Shown: positions 1-8,264, numbered from the stretch's first letter. The stretch is 64,000 bases of DNA from Parabacteroides chongii (GCF_029581355.1 NZ_CP120849.1:5550501-5614500); one strand, 5' to 3'. Numbers and translations are program-made. Notes: generated by a model not told the origin, from the letters alone.

Positions 1-284
1 CCTGCCGCACGCATCAACTGTTTACCGCGGATACCGAATCCGATCATCCCGATACGTATCTTTTTTCCGTCCGGCTGGGCAGGGATCATATGATGTTCCT
101 GATCGAAACGGAAAGCGCTGCCCAGGCTCTTCGATTCCTTATCGTGCTTTTGTTTTCTGTATACGCCATAACCCAACGCACCCAACACAGGGATGGTTGC
201 CAATGTCTTCAGGGCATTACGACGGCCTTCCGATTCGGGGCCTTTACTTTCTTTCGGAGTATTGTTATTGTTCTCTGTTGCCAT
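1..284 (-). CDS. Gfo/Idh/MocA family oxidoreductase, N-terminal part (truncated by window edge)
   Basis: Reading from the ATG at 284 the frame stays open to the window edge, giving about 94 residues. The N-terminus has a twin-arginine-like export signal (residues about 21-42, beginning RRNALKTLATIP) followed by a spacer and the start of a Rossmann fold, KKIRIGMIGFGIRGKQLMRA, typical of NAD(P)-binding sugar oxidoreductases. It starts 4 bases after the stop of the DoxX-like gene, so the two are probably cotranscribed. Substrate cannot be inferred from this fragment. Confidence 0.7.
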   Translation of the reverse strand, partial: MATENNNNTPKESKGPESEGRRNALKTLATIPVLGALGYGVYRKQKHDKESKSLGSAFRFDQEHHMIPAQPDGKKIRIGMIGFGIRGKQLMRAA

Positions 285-288
285 GCTG

Positions 289-795
289 TTACATTAATTT
301 GAGTTTAGACAATAAGGGGATCGCCTTTTTCAGGTAGCGGTCCAGCCCGATAATATGAGAGGTGGGGAAAGCCAGCAGTACAGCCAGTGCCGCCATCTCG
401 ACGAGATTCTTGTCTATCCACAGGTATGAACCTTCAAACGGCATCATATATTGTGCGCCGATGAAAGAAGGATGGGAAAGGTAATAAAACGCAAGCAATA
501 CCATTGCCCCGATAGAAGAGAGTTTACTGAAAGCACCCGTTATCAGTCCGAGACCGATCAACAGCAGCGCCCATTCATTCAGCGCATTTACCATGTTCAT
601 CATAGCCGGATCACTAGCCAACCCGGCAAAAAAGTCAGACATAAAACCTTTGGAATCGAGGAGGTAAGGAAGCGACGTCCATTTGGGATTCAGGATCTTC
701 ACCAGTCCTTCGTAGGCAAAATGCCAGCCAATGAATAATCGCAGGACGACCATCGCGGTCAGCTGCGCAGAAGTGTAAGAATCTTTCTGTATCAT
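289..795 (-). CDS. DoxX family membrane protein
   Basis: This 168-residue protein has four predicted membrane helices and the DoxX-type opening (VVLRLFIGWHFAYEGLVKI). DoxX-family proteins are small inner-membrane proteins linked to redox or quinone-related functions, but the exact role is unknown for most members. It lies just upstream of a probably exported Gfo/Idh/MocA oxidoreductase, so the pair may act together at the membrane; that link is inference from position only. Confidence 0.75.
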   Translation of the reverse strand: MIQKDSYTSAQLTAMVVLRLFIGWHFAYEGLVKILNPKWTSLPYLLDSKGFMSDFFAGLASDPAMMNMVNALNEWALLLIGLGLITGAFSKLSSIGAMVLLAFYYLSHPSFIGAQYMMPFEGSYLWIDKNLVEMAALAVLLAFPTSHIIGLDRYLKKAIPLLSKLKLM

Positions 796-869
796 TTCAT
801 GTATTTGATTTAACCCCGCAAATATAGGGATAAAATCCGGAGATAAAAGACATGAAAAGATTTATGATA

Positions 870-2057
870 CTACAACTTGCCACATTTAACCATAATTTTA
901 CTCCCATCGGCAACGGTTGTAGCAAAAAGATACACATTTCCCCCATCCGTTATCTTTGTTCGTTTGCGCAACTCTTCGACGGACAAGGGGAAGTTGCGGA
1001 CAGTCATATTGGCTTGAGGAATATCTTTGGACAGGCTCTTGCATAGCTTCCCGGAAAAAGGATAGACCTCTTCGACAACGAAGCATCTGCCGGGAAAGTT
1101 TTCGACCTGGGTATCGGAAGTGTAGAGATGGCTGCTTATATGCAGTTTCTCCAGCCCGAAACGGGTTGCCACACACTTGAAGGCTCCGGCTTTCAGCAAA
1201 GAAGCATTGGGTTCGTAAAAGAAACGGCCGATCCGGTTTGCCGGATGCAGAAGCTCGGAATATTCTTCTTCCAATGTAAAAGTAAAAGCATCTTCCCTCC
1301 CGCTGCTGTCATAATTGATGCAATGGATAGCCGGTGAGGTGACTGCACTCCCGCGTTCTATAACAAATAAAAGTTCCTTACATTCATTCTTCACTGACAG
1401 AACATGTATCTGAGTCGTTCCGGGTAACAGTTCAAGTGTTTGCCGGATATCGGCCATCGGAGATAACTTCGCAATCACTTTGGGAGCACGGAGAAACAGG
1501 TCGGGCAAAAGAGCTGGCAGATCCGGTTCGCAATCGGGCAAAGCATAGACACGTTTGTTGCCTTCGCCACGACGGGCGGGATCGATATAAAAGACATCGA
1601 CCTGGGGCAAACGGGATAAAAGCTCCGTGCTGTCTCCTTCGATCACCGTTATATTATCCGCTCCCAAGACGGAGAAGTTATTCCGTGCCGCCTCGCAATA
1701 TCCGGGGAAACGTTCGATATAATCGACATGACGGACCCGGCGGGAAAAATAATAACTATCGATTCCCAGTCCGCCGGTCAGATCGCACAGCGTTTCGTTC
1801 TCCTGCACCAAACGTTGCTTATAAAAAGCGGTCTGCTCGGACGAACATTGTTCGGCGGATATCTTCGAAGGGAACAATAAAGCATCATTGGCATACCATG
1901 AAGGCAGCTTCTCCCTGATCTGGCGGCGGGCAGCAATCTGGTCTGCCGCAAAAGGAACGTCGATCGAAGGATAACGGGAAGCACTCAACAAGAGACGTGT
2001 CAAATCATCCCCTGCATGCTCTTTTACAAATCTCCGGAACTCATCAGTCTGTTTCAT
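870..2057 (-). CDS. class I SAM-dependent methyltransferase with THUMP-like C-terminus
   Basis: The frame can begin at 2117, but the start at 2057 (MKQTDEFRRF) is preferred because the upstream 20 residues look like non-coding AT-rich sequence. That gives 395 residues. The central part has a SAM-binding motif (LCDLTGGLGIDSYYFSR) and a catalytic-loop-like FYIDPARRGEGNKRVY, as in Bacteroidetes methyltransferases carrying a THUMP-like domain. These suggest RNA modification, but the substrate base is unknown. It is divergent from the trp operon, whose promoter begins about 60 bases away. Confidence 0.75.
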   Translation of the reverse strand: MKQTDEFRRFVKEHAGDDLTRLLLSASRYPSIDVPFAADQIAARRQIREKLPSWYANDALLFPSKISAEQCSSEQTAFYKQRLVQENETLCDLTGGLGIDSYYFSRRVRHVDYIERFPGYCEAARNNFSVLGADNITVIEGDSTELLSRLPQVDVFYIDPARRGEGNKRVYALPDCEPDLPALLPDLFLRAPKVIAKLSPMADIRQTLELLPGTTQIHVLSVKNECKELLFVIERGSAVTSPAIHCINYDSSGREDAFTFTLEEEYSELLHPANRIGRFFYEPNASLLKAGAFKCVATRFGLEKLHISSHLYTSDTQVENFPGRCFVVEEVYPFSGKLCKSLSKDIPQANMTVRNFPLSVEELRKRTKITDGGNVYLFATTVADGSKIMVKCGKL

Positions 2058-2116
2058 GCCGCAAAGATAAGAAGAATTCCTGTATATAGATTTTTTCGAA
2101 AAAAAGTAGCAAATCA

Positions 2117-2147
2117 TTTGCAGTTTGTCAGAGAATATCTATATTTG
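2117..2147 (+). promoter_or_regulatory. trp operon promoter (Bacteroidetes type)
   Basis: TTTG at 2117-2120, a 19-base spacer and TATATTTG at 2140-2147 match the Bacteroidetes housekeeping promoter TTTG-N19-21-TAnnTTTG exactly. Transcription should start near 2152-2155, just upstream of the leader peptide ATG at 2171. Confidence 0.8.
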
Positions 2148-2170
2148 CTGCCGTAATAACAGAAAAAACA

Positions 2171-2233
2171 ATGACAACATTTATAGTAAATACATTTTGG
2201 TGGTGGCGCTCTTTACTCCTCAAACGGTCGTAA
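2171..2233 (+). CDS. trpL: trp leader peptide with three consecutive Trp codons
   Basis: A 20-codon frame begins at 2171 and ends at TAA 2231-2233. Codons 10-12 (2198-2206) are TGG TGG TGG, a run whose only obvious use upstream of trp genes is to sense charged tRNA-Trp. It is followed at once by a hairpin and then an intrinsic terminator, the layout of ribosome-mediated attenuation. The peptide is short and unlikely to act as a protein. The gene symbol is given by role, since leader peptides diverge in sequence. Confidence 0.8.
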   Translation: MTTFIVNTFWWWRSLLLKRS

Positions 2234-2310
2234 GGAACGCAGTCCTGTGTATATACTAGTCAAGATATCATAGAAAGGCCTGTCGCACTTGCGACGGGCC
2301 TTTTTTCTTT
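2206..2310 (+). terminator. trp attenuator: leader hairpin, possible antiterminator pairing and intrinsic terminator
   Basis: Three pairings are visible. Arm 1 (2206-2216) can pair with arm 2 (2230-2240) as an 11-position stem with one mismatch and one wobble. A terminator has a 10-base-pair stem (2277-2286 with 2291-2300, loop ACTT) followed by six T residues. GTCGTAAG at 2227-2234 in arm 2 can also pair with CTTGCGAC at 2288-2295, which includes part of the terminator 3' arm. A ribosome stalled on the Trp codons would cover arm 1 and favour the last pairing; one reaching the stop codon would cover arm 2 and allow termination. The mechanism is inference from complementarity. Confidence 0.75.
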
Positions 2311-2353
2311 TTACAGCATTCACGAAATATAATTTAAACAACATAGCAAAAAG

Positions 2354-3547
2354 ATGAAAACGTATCAAGTTGACAAAAACGGTTATTATGGAGAGTTCGG
2401 CGGAGCATATATCCCCGAGATACTTCACCAGTGTGTGGAAAACTTACAGAACATTTATCTGGAAGTACTGGAAAGCGAAAGTTTCAAACAGGAATTCAAT
2501 CTGTTACTCCGCGATTATGTAGGCCGTCCCTCTCCTCTTTACCTTGCCAAACGGTTAAGCAAAAAGTATGGCTGCAAGATCTATCTGAAACGGGAAGACC
2601 TGAATCATACGGGAGCCCATAAGATCAATAACACGATCGGACAGATCCTGCTGGCACGCCGTATGGGTAAGACACGCATCATCGCAGAAACAGGTGCCGG
2701 ACAACATGGTGTGGCAACAGCAACCGTCTGCGCCCTGATGAATATGGAATGTATTGTCTATATGGGTAAGACGGACGTGGAACGCCAGCACGCCAATGTG
2801 CAGAAGATGGAGATGCTCGGAGCAACAGTCGTTCCGGTCACATCCGGTAACATGACCCTGAAAGATGCGACGAACGAAGCGATCCGTGACTGGTGTTGTC
2901 ATCCTTCCGATACGTATTATATCATCGGTTCTACCGTAGGTCCTCATCCTTACCCGGATATGGTGGCACGTCTGCAATCCGTTATCAGCGAAGAGATAAA
3001 GAAGCAACTGCTGGAGAAAGAGGGACGGGATCATCCGGATTATCTGATCGCTTGTGTGGGAGGAGGCAGTAATGCAGCGGGGACTATTTACCATTTTGTC
3101 GATGATGAACGCGTGAAGCTCGTACTGGCGGAAGCCGGGGGAAAAGGAATCTGTTCCGGTCAGAGCGCCGCTACTATCCAATTGGGAAAGAAAGGCATTA
3201 TCCACGGAGCACGGACACTGGTGATGCAGAACGAAGACGGGCAGATAGAAGAACCTTACTCGATTTCCGCCGGACTGGATTATCCGGGTATCGGTCCGAT
3301 CCATGCGAATCTCTCCGTTACTCACCGGGCTTCCATCCTGGCTGTCGACGACGATGAAGCACTGGAAGCGGCCTTCGAACTGACACGACTGGAAGGGATC
3401 ATTCCCGCTTTGGAAAGTGCACATGCACTGGGGGCACTCAGTAAAGTGAATTTCAAACCGGAAGATGTGGTGGTACTGACTGTTTCCGGACGTGGGGATA
3501 AAGATATGGACACTTTTATTAATTATAAATTGAAAATTGAAAATTGA
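2354..3547 (+). CDS. trpB: tryptophan synthase beta chain
   Basis: TrpB joins indole and L-serine to make L-tryptophan, using PLP, in an alpha2-beta2 complex with TrpA. The 397-residue protein has the family N-terminus ([15 protein letters not shown]), the PLP lysine K90 in HTGAHKINN, and the PLP-phosphate loop [10 protein letters not shown]. It is the first structural gene of the operon, while trpA is last. The final residues (YKLKIEN) are encoded by an AATTGAAAATTG-type repeat that runs on past the stop, so the C-terminus seems to have been extended by the repeat. Confidence 0.97.
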   Translation: MKTYQVDKNGYYGEFGGAYIPEILHQCVENLQNIYLEVLESESFKQEFNLLLRDYVGRPSPLYLAKRLSKKYGCKIYLKREDLNHTGAHKINNTIGQILLARRMGKTRIIAETGAGQHGVATATVCALMNMECIVYMGKTDVERQHANVQKMEMLGATVVPVTSGNMTLKDATNEAIRDWCCHPSDTYYIIGSTVGPHPYPDMVARLQSVISEEIKKQLLEKEGRDHPDYLIACVGGGSNAAGTIYHFVDDERVKLVLAEAGGKGICSGQSAATIQLGKKGIIHGARTLVMQNEDGQIEEPYSISAGLDYPGIGPIHANLSVTHRASILAVDDDEALEAAFELTRLEGIIPALESAHALGALSKVNFKPEDVVVLTVSGRGDKDMDTFINYKLKIEN

Positions 3548-3604
3548 AAATTGGCTACACGATTCAATCTTTAATTTTCAATTTTCAATCTTTAATTTTC
3601 AATT
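3524..3604 (+). repeat. AATTGAAAATTG inverted repeat element at the trpB-trpE junction
   Basis: Tandem AAATTGAAAATTGAAAATTG units (about 3528-3553) are followed after a short spacer by the reverse complement form, CAATCTTTAATTTTCAATTTTCAATC and onward to 3604. The element forms a long imperfect hairpin, overlaps the end of trpB and stops just before the trpE ATG at 3608. Related sequence occurs inside trpF (7713-7799) and, as a short remnant, after trpE (5006-5025). Confidence 0.75.
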
Positions 3605-3607
3605 ATT

Positions 3608-5011
3608 ATGCACTATCATTTCAAAACGATAAGCAAACAGGTCTTAGGTGACCTGCATACTCCCGTAAGCATTTACTTAAAAGTACGGGATATCTACCCG
3701 GAATCGGCGTTACTGGAAAGTTCCGATTTTCACGGAAATGAGAACAGCCTTTCTTTCATTGCTCTCTGTCCGCTGGCGAGCATCGGCATCAACAACGGTG
3801 AGAGTACGGCGGTTTTCCCCGACGGAATCCGGGAGGTTACCCCTCTTACCGAAAATTACAATGTGGCAGATGCGATGAATGCCTTCCTCAGCCACTACAG
3901 CATTGAAGGAGCAGACAAAAATGTCTGCGGATTATTCGGTTACACAGCATTCGACGCAGTCCGTTACTTCGAGAATATCCCGGTGATGGAAGCTCATCAC
4001 GAAGAGAACGACGCACCCGACATGCTATACATATTATATAGGTATATCCTTGTATTCAATCATTTCAAAAATGAACTGACCCTGGTCGAGCTGCTGCAGG
4101 AAAACGAACAGAGTAACCTGCAGGAAATAGAAGCACTGATCGAAAACCGCAACTATGCTTCCTATAACTTCCAGACTTCCGGACCGGAGACTTCTCCCAT
4201 CACCGATGAAGAATACAGAGCATCGGTCCGCGAAGGAATCAAACACTGCCTGCGTGGCGATGTCTTCCAAATCGTACTTAGCCGTCGCTTCGAACAGCCG
4301 TTCAAAGGGGATGACTTCAAAGTCTACCGTGCATTGAGGAGTATCAATCCTTCCCCTTACCTGTTTTATTTCGACTTCGGCGGTTTCCGCATCTTCGGTT
4401 CTTCTCCCGAGACACATTGCAAAGTAACGGACGGCCATGCCAGCATCGACCCGATCGCCGGAACCGCTTTCCGTACCGGAAATGTAGCCCTCGACAAACA
4501 GCGTACCGAAGCCTTGCTGGCAGACCCGAAAGAGAATGCCGAACATGTGATGCTGGTAGACCTTGCACGCAACGACCTGAGCCGGAATGCCCACAACGTA
4601 CAAGTCGATTTCTATAAAGAAGTGCAATACTACAGCCATGTGATCCATTTGGTTTCCCGTGTCAGCAGTGAAATAAACAACGATAGCAATCCGGTGAAAA
4701 CGTATATCGACACCTTCCCGGCAGGAACCCTCAGCGGTGCCCCGAAAGTGCGTGCCATGCAACTGATCACGGACATCGAGAAACATAACCGCGGAGCCTA
4801 CGGCGGTTGCATCGGATTTATCGGCCTGAACGGTGACCTCAACCAGGCAATCACCATCCGTACATTCGTCAGCCGCGGCAATGTATTATATTACCAGGCA
4901 GGTGCCGGCATCGTTGCCAAGAGCAACGACGAGCGGGAACTACAGGAAGTAAACAACAAGCTGGGCGCTTTAAAAAAGGCAATCGACCTGGCAGAAAAAC
5001 TGAAGAATTGA
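3608..5011 (+). CDS. trpE: anthranilate synthase component I
   Basis: TrpE converts chorismate to anthranilate using ammonia supplied by TrpG, the first committed step of tryptophan synthesis. The 467-residue protein has the chorismate-binding core with DVFQIVLSRRFEQPF, DPIAGTAFRTG, VDLARNDLSR and GTLSGAPKVRAM. The LLESS motif at residues 35-39 is the tryptophan feedback site in TrpE proteins, so allosteric inhibition is expected. The start at 3608 is the first ATG after the repeat element. trpG follows after 61 bases. Confidence 0.97.
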   Translation: MHYHFKTISKQVLGDLHTPVSIYLKVRDIYPESALLESSDFHGNENSLSFIALCPLASIGINNGESTAVFPDGIREVTPLTENYNVADAMNAFLSHYSIEGADKNVCGLFGYTAFDAVRYFENIPVMEAHHEENDAPDMLYILYRYILVFNHFKNELTLVELLQENEQSNLQEIEALIENRNYASYNFQTSGPETSPITDEEYRASVREGIKHCLRGDVFQIVLSRRFEQPFKGDDFKVYRALRSINPSPYLFYFDFGGFRIFGSSPETHCKVTDGHASIDPIAGTAFRTGNVALDKQRTEALLADPKENAEHVMLVDLARNDLSRNAHNVQVDFYKEVQYYSHVIHLVSRVSSEINNDSNPVKTYIDTFPAGTLSGAPKVRAMQLITDIEKHNRGAYGGCIGFIGLNGDLNQAITIRTFVSRGNVLYYQAGAGIVAKSNDERELQEVNNKLGALKKAIDLAEKLKN

Positions 5012-5037
5012 GAATTAAAAATTAGAATCCCCCGTAC

Positions 5038-5057
5038 GGGCGGTTCGCGAACCGCCC
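5038..5057. repeat. perfect 20-bp palindrome between trpE and trpG
   Basis: GGGCGGTTCGCGAACCGCCC is its own reverse complement and sits inside the operon with no following T-run, so it is not an intrinsic terminator. It resembles a REP-type palindromic repeat. It follows directly on a short AATTGAGAATTAAAAATTAG remnant of another repeat family. Confidence 0.8.
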
Positions 5058-5072
5058 TAACCAACAAACATT

Positions 5073-5645
5073 ATGAGCAAGATATTATTATTCGATAATT
5101 ACGATTCCTTCACCTACAATTTATTACACATACTGAAGGAACTTGGTGCAGATGTTGAAGTACACCGCAATGATAAAATATCACTGGAAGAAGTGGATCG
5201 TTTCGACAAGATACTCCTTTCACCCGGTCCCGGCATTCCCGAAGAGGCAGGTATCCTGCTTCCTCTGATCCGCAGATATGCCCCGACCAAAAGTATCCTG
5301 GGCGTTTGCCTGGGTGAACAGGCCATCGGCGAAGCATTCGGAGCAACCCTGATCAATCTGACGGACGTACATCACGGTGTTTGTTCCGACATAAAAGTAA
5401 CAGCGAAAGAACCATTGTTTGCGGGACTGGAACCCGGATTCCGTGCCGGACGTTATCATTCATGGGTCGTATCACGCGAGAATTTCCCCGATTGCCTGGA
5501 AATAACTGCCGAAGATATGGAAGAGAAACAAATCATGGCTTTGCGTCACCGCACCTATGATGTAAGAGGTATCCAGTTCCACCCGGAATCCGTACTGACC
5601 CCGAAAGGGAAGGCTATCATAGAAAATTGGTTAAACATGCGGTAA
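5073..5645 (+). CDS. trpG: anthranilate synthase component II (glutamine amidotransferase)
   Basis: TrpG hydrolyses glutamine and passes ammonia to TrpE. The 190-residue class I amidotransferase has the oxyanion motif LLSPGPGIP, nucleophile C79 in GVCLGEQAIG, and the catalytic pair H170 and E172 in FHPESVLTP. It is a stand-alone subunit, not fused to TrpE or TrpD. A homologous PabA role in folate synthesis is possible in addition, but the operon position points to tryptophan. Confidence 0.95.
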   Translation: MSKILLFDNYDSFTYNLLHILKELGADVEVHRNDKISLEEVDRFDKILLSPGPGIPEEAGILLPLIRRYAPTKSILGVCLGEQAIGEAFGATLINLTDVHHGVCSDIKVTAKEPLFAGLEPGFRAGRYHSWVVSRENFPDCLEITAEDMEEKQIMALRHRTYDVRGIQFHPESVLTPKGKAIIENWLNMR

Positions 5646-5661
5646 TGGAATCAGCAAGTAA

Positions 5662-5760
5662 AGTGTTTCACCTATTTCCACCATACGAAACAAACTGTTT
5701 CTCCATAGTGAAACACTTGTTTCATTACGTAGAAACAGTTGTTTCATTAGGGTGAAACAA
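5662..5760 (+). repeat. GAAACA/TGTTTC palindromic repeat cluster between trpG and trpD
   Basis: Alternating GTGTTTCA, GAAACAAACTGTTTC, GTGAAACACTTGTTTCA and GAAACAGTTGTTTCA units fill most of the 155-base trpG-trpD gap. A related cluster lies at 27466-27540 in the exopolysaccharide operon, so this is a dispersed family. Several nested hairpins are possible, but no T-run marks it as a terminator. Confidence 0.75.
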
Positions 5761-5800
5761 ATAACAGCCTCTAGAGAAAATTTATAAAAGAAAAAGAGTT

Positions 5801-6796
5801 ATGAAAGATATATTATACAGATTATTCGAACATCAGTATCTAGGACGGGATGAAGCACGGCAGATACTTCAAAATATGGCGGCCGGACAATATAACGATT
5901 CACAGATTGCCAGCCTGATCACCGTCTATCTGATGCGTAACATCGCCGTAGAGGAATTGAGCGGATTCCGCGAAGCACTGCTCGAAATGCGGGTTCCGGT
6001 CGATCTGTCGGATTACAAGCCGATCGATATTGTAGGGACAGGCGGCGACGGTAAAAACACGTTCAATATAAGTACGGCCTCCTGTTTTGTCGTTGCCGGG
6101 GCGGGTTACAATGTGGTAAAACATGGTAACTACGGGGCAACCTCCGTCAGCGGAGCGAGCAACGTGATGGAACAGCACGGCGTGAAGTTCACCAACGATA
6201 TCGACCAACTACGCCGAAGCATGGATACCTGCCATATCGCTTATCTGCATGCTCCGTTGTTCAACCCGGCATTGAAGGCAGTAGCCCCGGTACGTAAAAG
6301 CCTGGGAGTACGCAGCTTTTTCAATATGCTCGGCCCGCTGGTCAATCCGGTGATGCCTGCCTATCAGTTATTAGGTGTATATAACCTGCCGTTACTCCGT
6401 CTGTACAGCTACACGTATCAGGAAAGCGGAACACGTTTTGCCGTCGTTCACAGCCTGGACGGATTCGATGAAATATCGCTGACGACAGAGTTTAAGGTGG
6501 CTATGCCGGAGAAAGAAAAGCTCTACACACCGGAGATGCTGGGTTTCCCCCGTTGCACGGAAGCAGACCTCGACGGAGGGCAGACCGTAGAAGACGCAGC
6601 CCGTATTTTCGACAGTGTGATGCACAACACGGCTACTCCGGCACAAAAGAATTGCGTGATTGCCAATTCCGCTTTTGCCATCCAGGTAATCTGCCCGGAA
6701 AAGAAGATAGAAACCTGTATCGCTGAAGCTCGTGAATCTTTGGAAAGCGGTAAGGCGTTAGAGACATTAAAGAAATTCATTTCATTAAACAATTAA
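5801..6796 (+). CDS. trpD: anthranilate phosphoribosyltransferase
   Basis: TrpD transfers phosphoribose from PRPP to anthranilate. The 331-residue protein has the PRPP-binding GTGGDG motif (residues 79-84), NISTAS, and the KHGNYGATSVSGASNVMEQHG anthranilate and diphosphate region. Length and motifs are normal. trpC follows after only 2 bases, consistent with translational coupling. Confidence 0.96.
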   Translation: MKDILYRLFEHQYLGRDEARQILQNMAAGQYNDSQIASLITVYLMRNIAVEELSGFREALLEMRVPVDLSDYKPIDIVGTGGDGKNTFNISTASCFVVAGAGYNVVKHGNYGATSVSGASNVMEQHGVKFTNDIDQLRRSMDTCHIAYLHAPLFNPALKAVAPVRKSLGVRSFFNMLGPLVNPVMPAYQLLGVYNLPLLRLYSYTYQESGTRFAVVHSLDGFDEISLTTEFKVAMPEKEKLYTPEMLGFPRCTEADLDGGQTVEDAARIFDSVMHNTATPAQKNCVIANSAFAIQVICPEKKIETCIAEARESLESGKALETLKKFISLNN

Positions 6797-6798
6797 CT

Positions 6799-7611
6799 AT
6801 GAAAGATATATTGCAAGAAATCATCGCCAACAAACGCATTGAAGTGGACCGCCAAAAGCAGGCGGTGCGCCTTCAGACCTTATTGGCTTTGGGTGGCGAA
6901 CGTCTGGAACGCACCACCTATTCGATGCGTGCATCGTTGGCTGCTTCCTCATCCGGTATCATCTCCGAGTTCAAGCGCAAGAGCCCTTCAAAGGGTTGGT
7001 TACATCCCGATGCCGCCATTGCAGAGATAGTCCCCGCTTATAAAGAAGCCGGTGCATCTGCCTGTTCCATCCTCACCGATTCTCTGTTCTTCGGCGGTTC
7101 ACTGGGTGACCTGTGCCTGGCACGCAAACTGGTCGACATCCCACTGCTGCGGAAAGATTTCATCATCGACGAATATCAGCTTTACCAGGCTCGTGTCATG
7201 GGAGCCGATGCCGTCCTGCTGATTGCCGCCTGCCTCACACCGGACCAATGCCTGGAACTGGCAGAACTGGCGCACACCCTGCAATTGGAAACTTTGCTGG
7301 AAATCCATAGCGAAGCTGAGCTGGAATACCTGAATCCGCATATCGACATGCTGGGCGTGAACAACCGCAACCTCGGAACCTTCCACACCGACGTAGCCAA
7401 TTCCTTCCGGCTGGCAGAGAAGATGCAAGAGATAGTCAAAGAAAAAGACCTTGCTCCTCTCCTGGTATCAGAAAGCGGAATCTCATCGACAGAGACTGTC
7501 TCTCAATTACGTGAAGCCGGTTTCCGGGGCTTCCTGATCGGTGAAACATTTATGAAAACGGGGCAGCCAGGTGATACTCTCTCTGCTTTCATAGGAGGTT
7601 TGCCATGCTGA
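6799..7611 (+). CDS. trpC: indole-3-glycerol phosphate synthase
   Basis: TrpC closes the indole ring of carboxyphenylamino-deoxyribulose phosphate. The 270-residue TIM-barrel protein shows ISEFKRKSPSKG, LLRKDFIIDEYQ, LGVNNRNLGTF and LLVSESGIS, including the expected lysines and glutamates of the active site. It is separate from TrpF, unlike the fused enzyme of enteric bacteria, and its end overlaps the trpF start by 7 bases. Confidence 0.96.
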   Translation: MKDILQEIIANKRIEVDRQKQAVRLQTLLALGGERLERTTYSMRASLAASSSGIISEFKRKSPSKGWLHPDAAIAEIVPAYKEAGASACSILTDSLFFGGSLGDLCLARKLVDIPLLRKDFIIDEYQLYQARVMGADAVLLIAACLTPDQCLELAELAHTLQLETLLEIHSEAELEYLNPHIDMLGVNNRNLGTFHTDVANSFRLAEKMQEIVKEKDLAPLLVSESGISSTETVSQLREAGFRGFLIGETFMKTGQPGDTLSAFIGGLPC

Positions 7612-8264
7612 TCAAGGTATGCGGAATGCGAGATCCGGAAAATATCCGACAGGTGGCTGCTACAGGGATCGACTGGATGGGTTTTATCTTTTACGCTCGC
7701 TCTGCTCGCTCAGTTGACAATGGAAAATTGAAAATTGAAAATGAAAGAAAGAGCTCCCCTCTTAATAATTCTCAATTGTCAATTCTCAATTGTCAATTCA
7801 AAAAAGTCGGTGTCTTCGTCAATGCCACGACCGAACAGATGATAGAGATAGCTCGACTGTATCGGCTCGACTATTTACAGCTGCATGGTAACGAATCGCC
7901 GGATATTTGTTACGCACTGCAAAAACGCGGCTATGCCATTATCAAAGCATTCCTTATTGCTTCGGCTGACGACCTGGCTTCCACGACTGAATATGAAGGA
8001 CGTGCCGATTATTTCCTGTTCGATACCAAATGTAACAGTTACGGTGGTTCCGGTAAGCAGTTCGACTGGTCGGTACTTGCTTCTTATAAAGGAAATACCC
8101 CGTTCCTGCTCAGCGGTGGTATCAACCTCGACAGTGCGGACGCCATCATACATTTCCGACATCCCCGACTCGCCGGTATCGACCTGAACAGCGGGTTCGA
8201 GATCGAACCTGGCATGAAGGATACAGAAAAGATAAGAACGTTTATAGAAAAGATTAAGAAATAA
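7605..8264 (+). CDS. trpF: phosphoribosylanthranilate isomerase with an in-frame repeat insertion
   Basis: TrpF isomerises phosphoribosylanthranilate. The 219-residue protein has the catalytic cysteine in KVCGMRD, GFIFY, KKVGVFVN, YLQLHGNES and LLSGGINLDSA. Between GFIFYARSARS and KKVGVFVN lie about 28 extra residues (about 37-65) encoded by an AATTG-rich inverted repeat at 7713-7799. The insertion keeps the frame and adds no stop codon. It falls in the loop after beta strand 2, where it may be tolerated. All other family motifs are intact, so the enzyme is probably functional. Confidence 0.93.
   Translation: MLIKVCGMRDPENIRQVAATGIDWMGFIFYARSARSVDNGKLKIENERKSSPLNNSQLSILNCQFKKVGVFVNATTEQMIEIARLYRLDYLQLHGNESPDICYALQKRGYAIIKAFLIASADDLASTTEYEGRADYFLFDTKCNSYGGSGKQFDWSVLASYKGNTPFLLSGGINLDSADAIIHFRHPRLAGIDLNSGFEIEPGMKDTEKIRTFIEKIKK
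7713..7799 (+). repeat. AATTG-type palindromic repeat inserted in frame in trpF
   Basis: The left arm (TTGACAATGGAAAATTGAAAATTGAAAA, in part) and right arm (AATTCTCAATTGTCAATTCTCAATTGTCAATT, in part) are imperfect inverted copies around a short spacer with GAGCTC. The same family occurs at the trpB-trpE junction. Within trpF it encodes residues rich in N, S, K and L that do not belong to the TrpF fold. Confidence 0.8.

Noticed and set aside
2555..3424. Long minus-strand frame opposite trpB (289 codons)
   Set aside because: It mirrors a well-conserved gene, has no family features and no ribosome-binding or promoter signal.
4034..4786. Minus-strand frame opposite trpE (250 codons)
   Set aside because: It is a shadow of trpE produced by codon bias; no recognisable domain.
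5662..5760. CRISPR array
   Set aside because: The repeats are short alternating palindromes without regular unique spacers, and no cas genes are present in the window.
7605..8264. trpF as a pseudogene
   Set aside because: The inserted repeat keeps the frame and all catalytic motifs are present, so there is no sign of inactivation.
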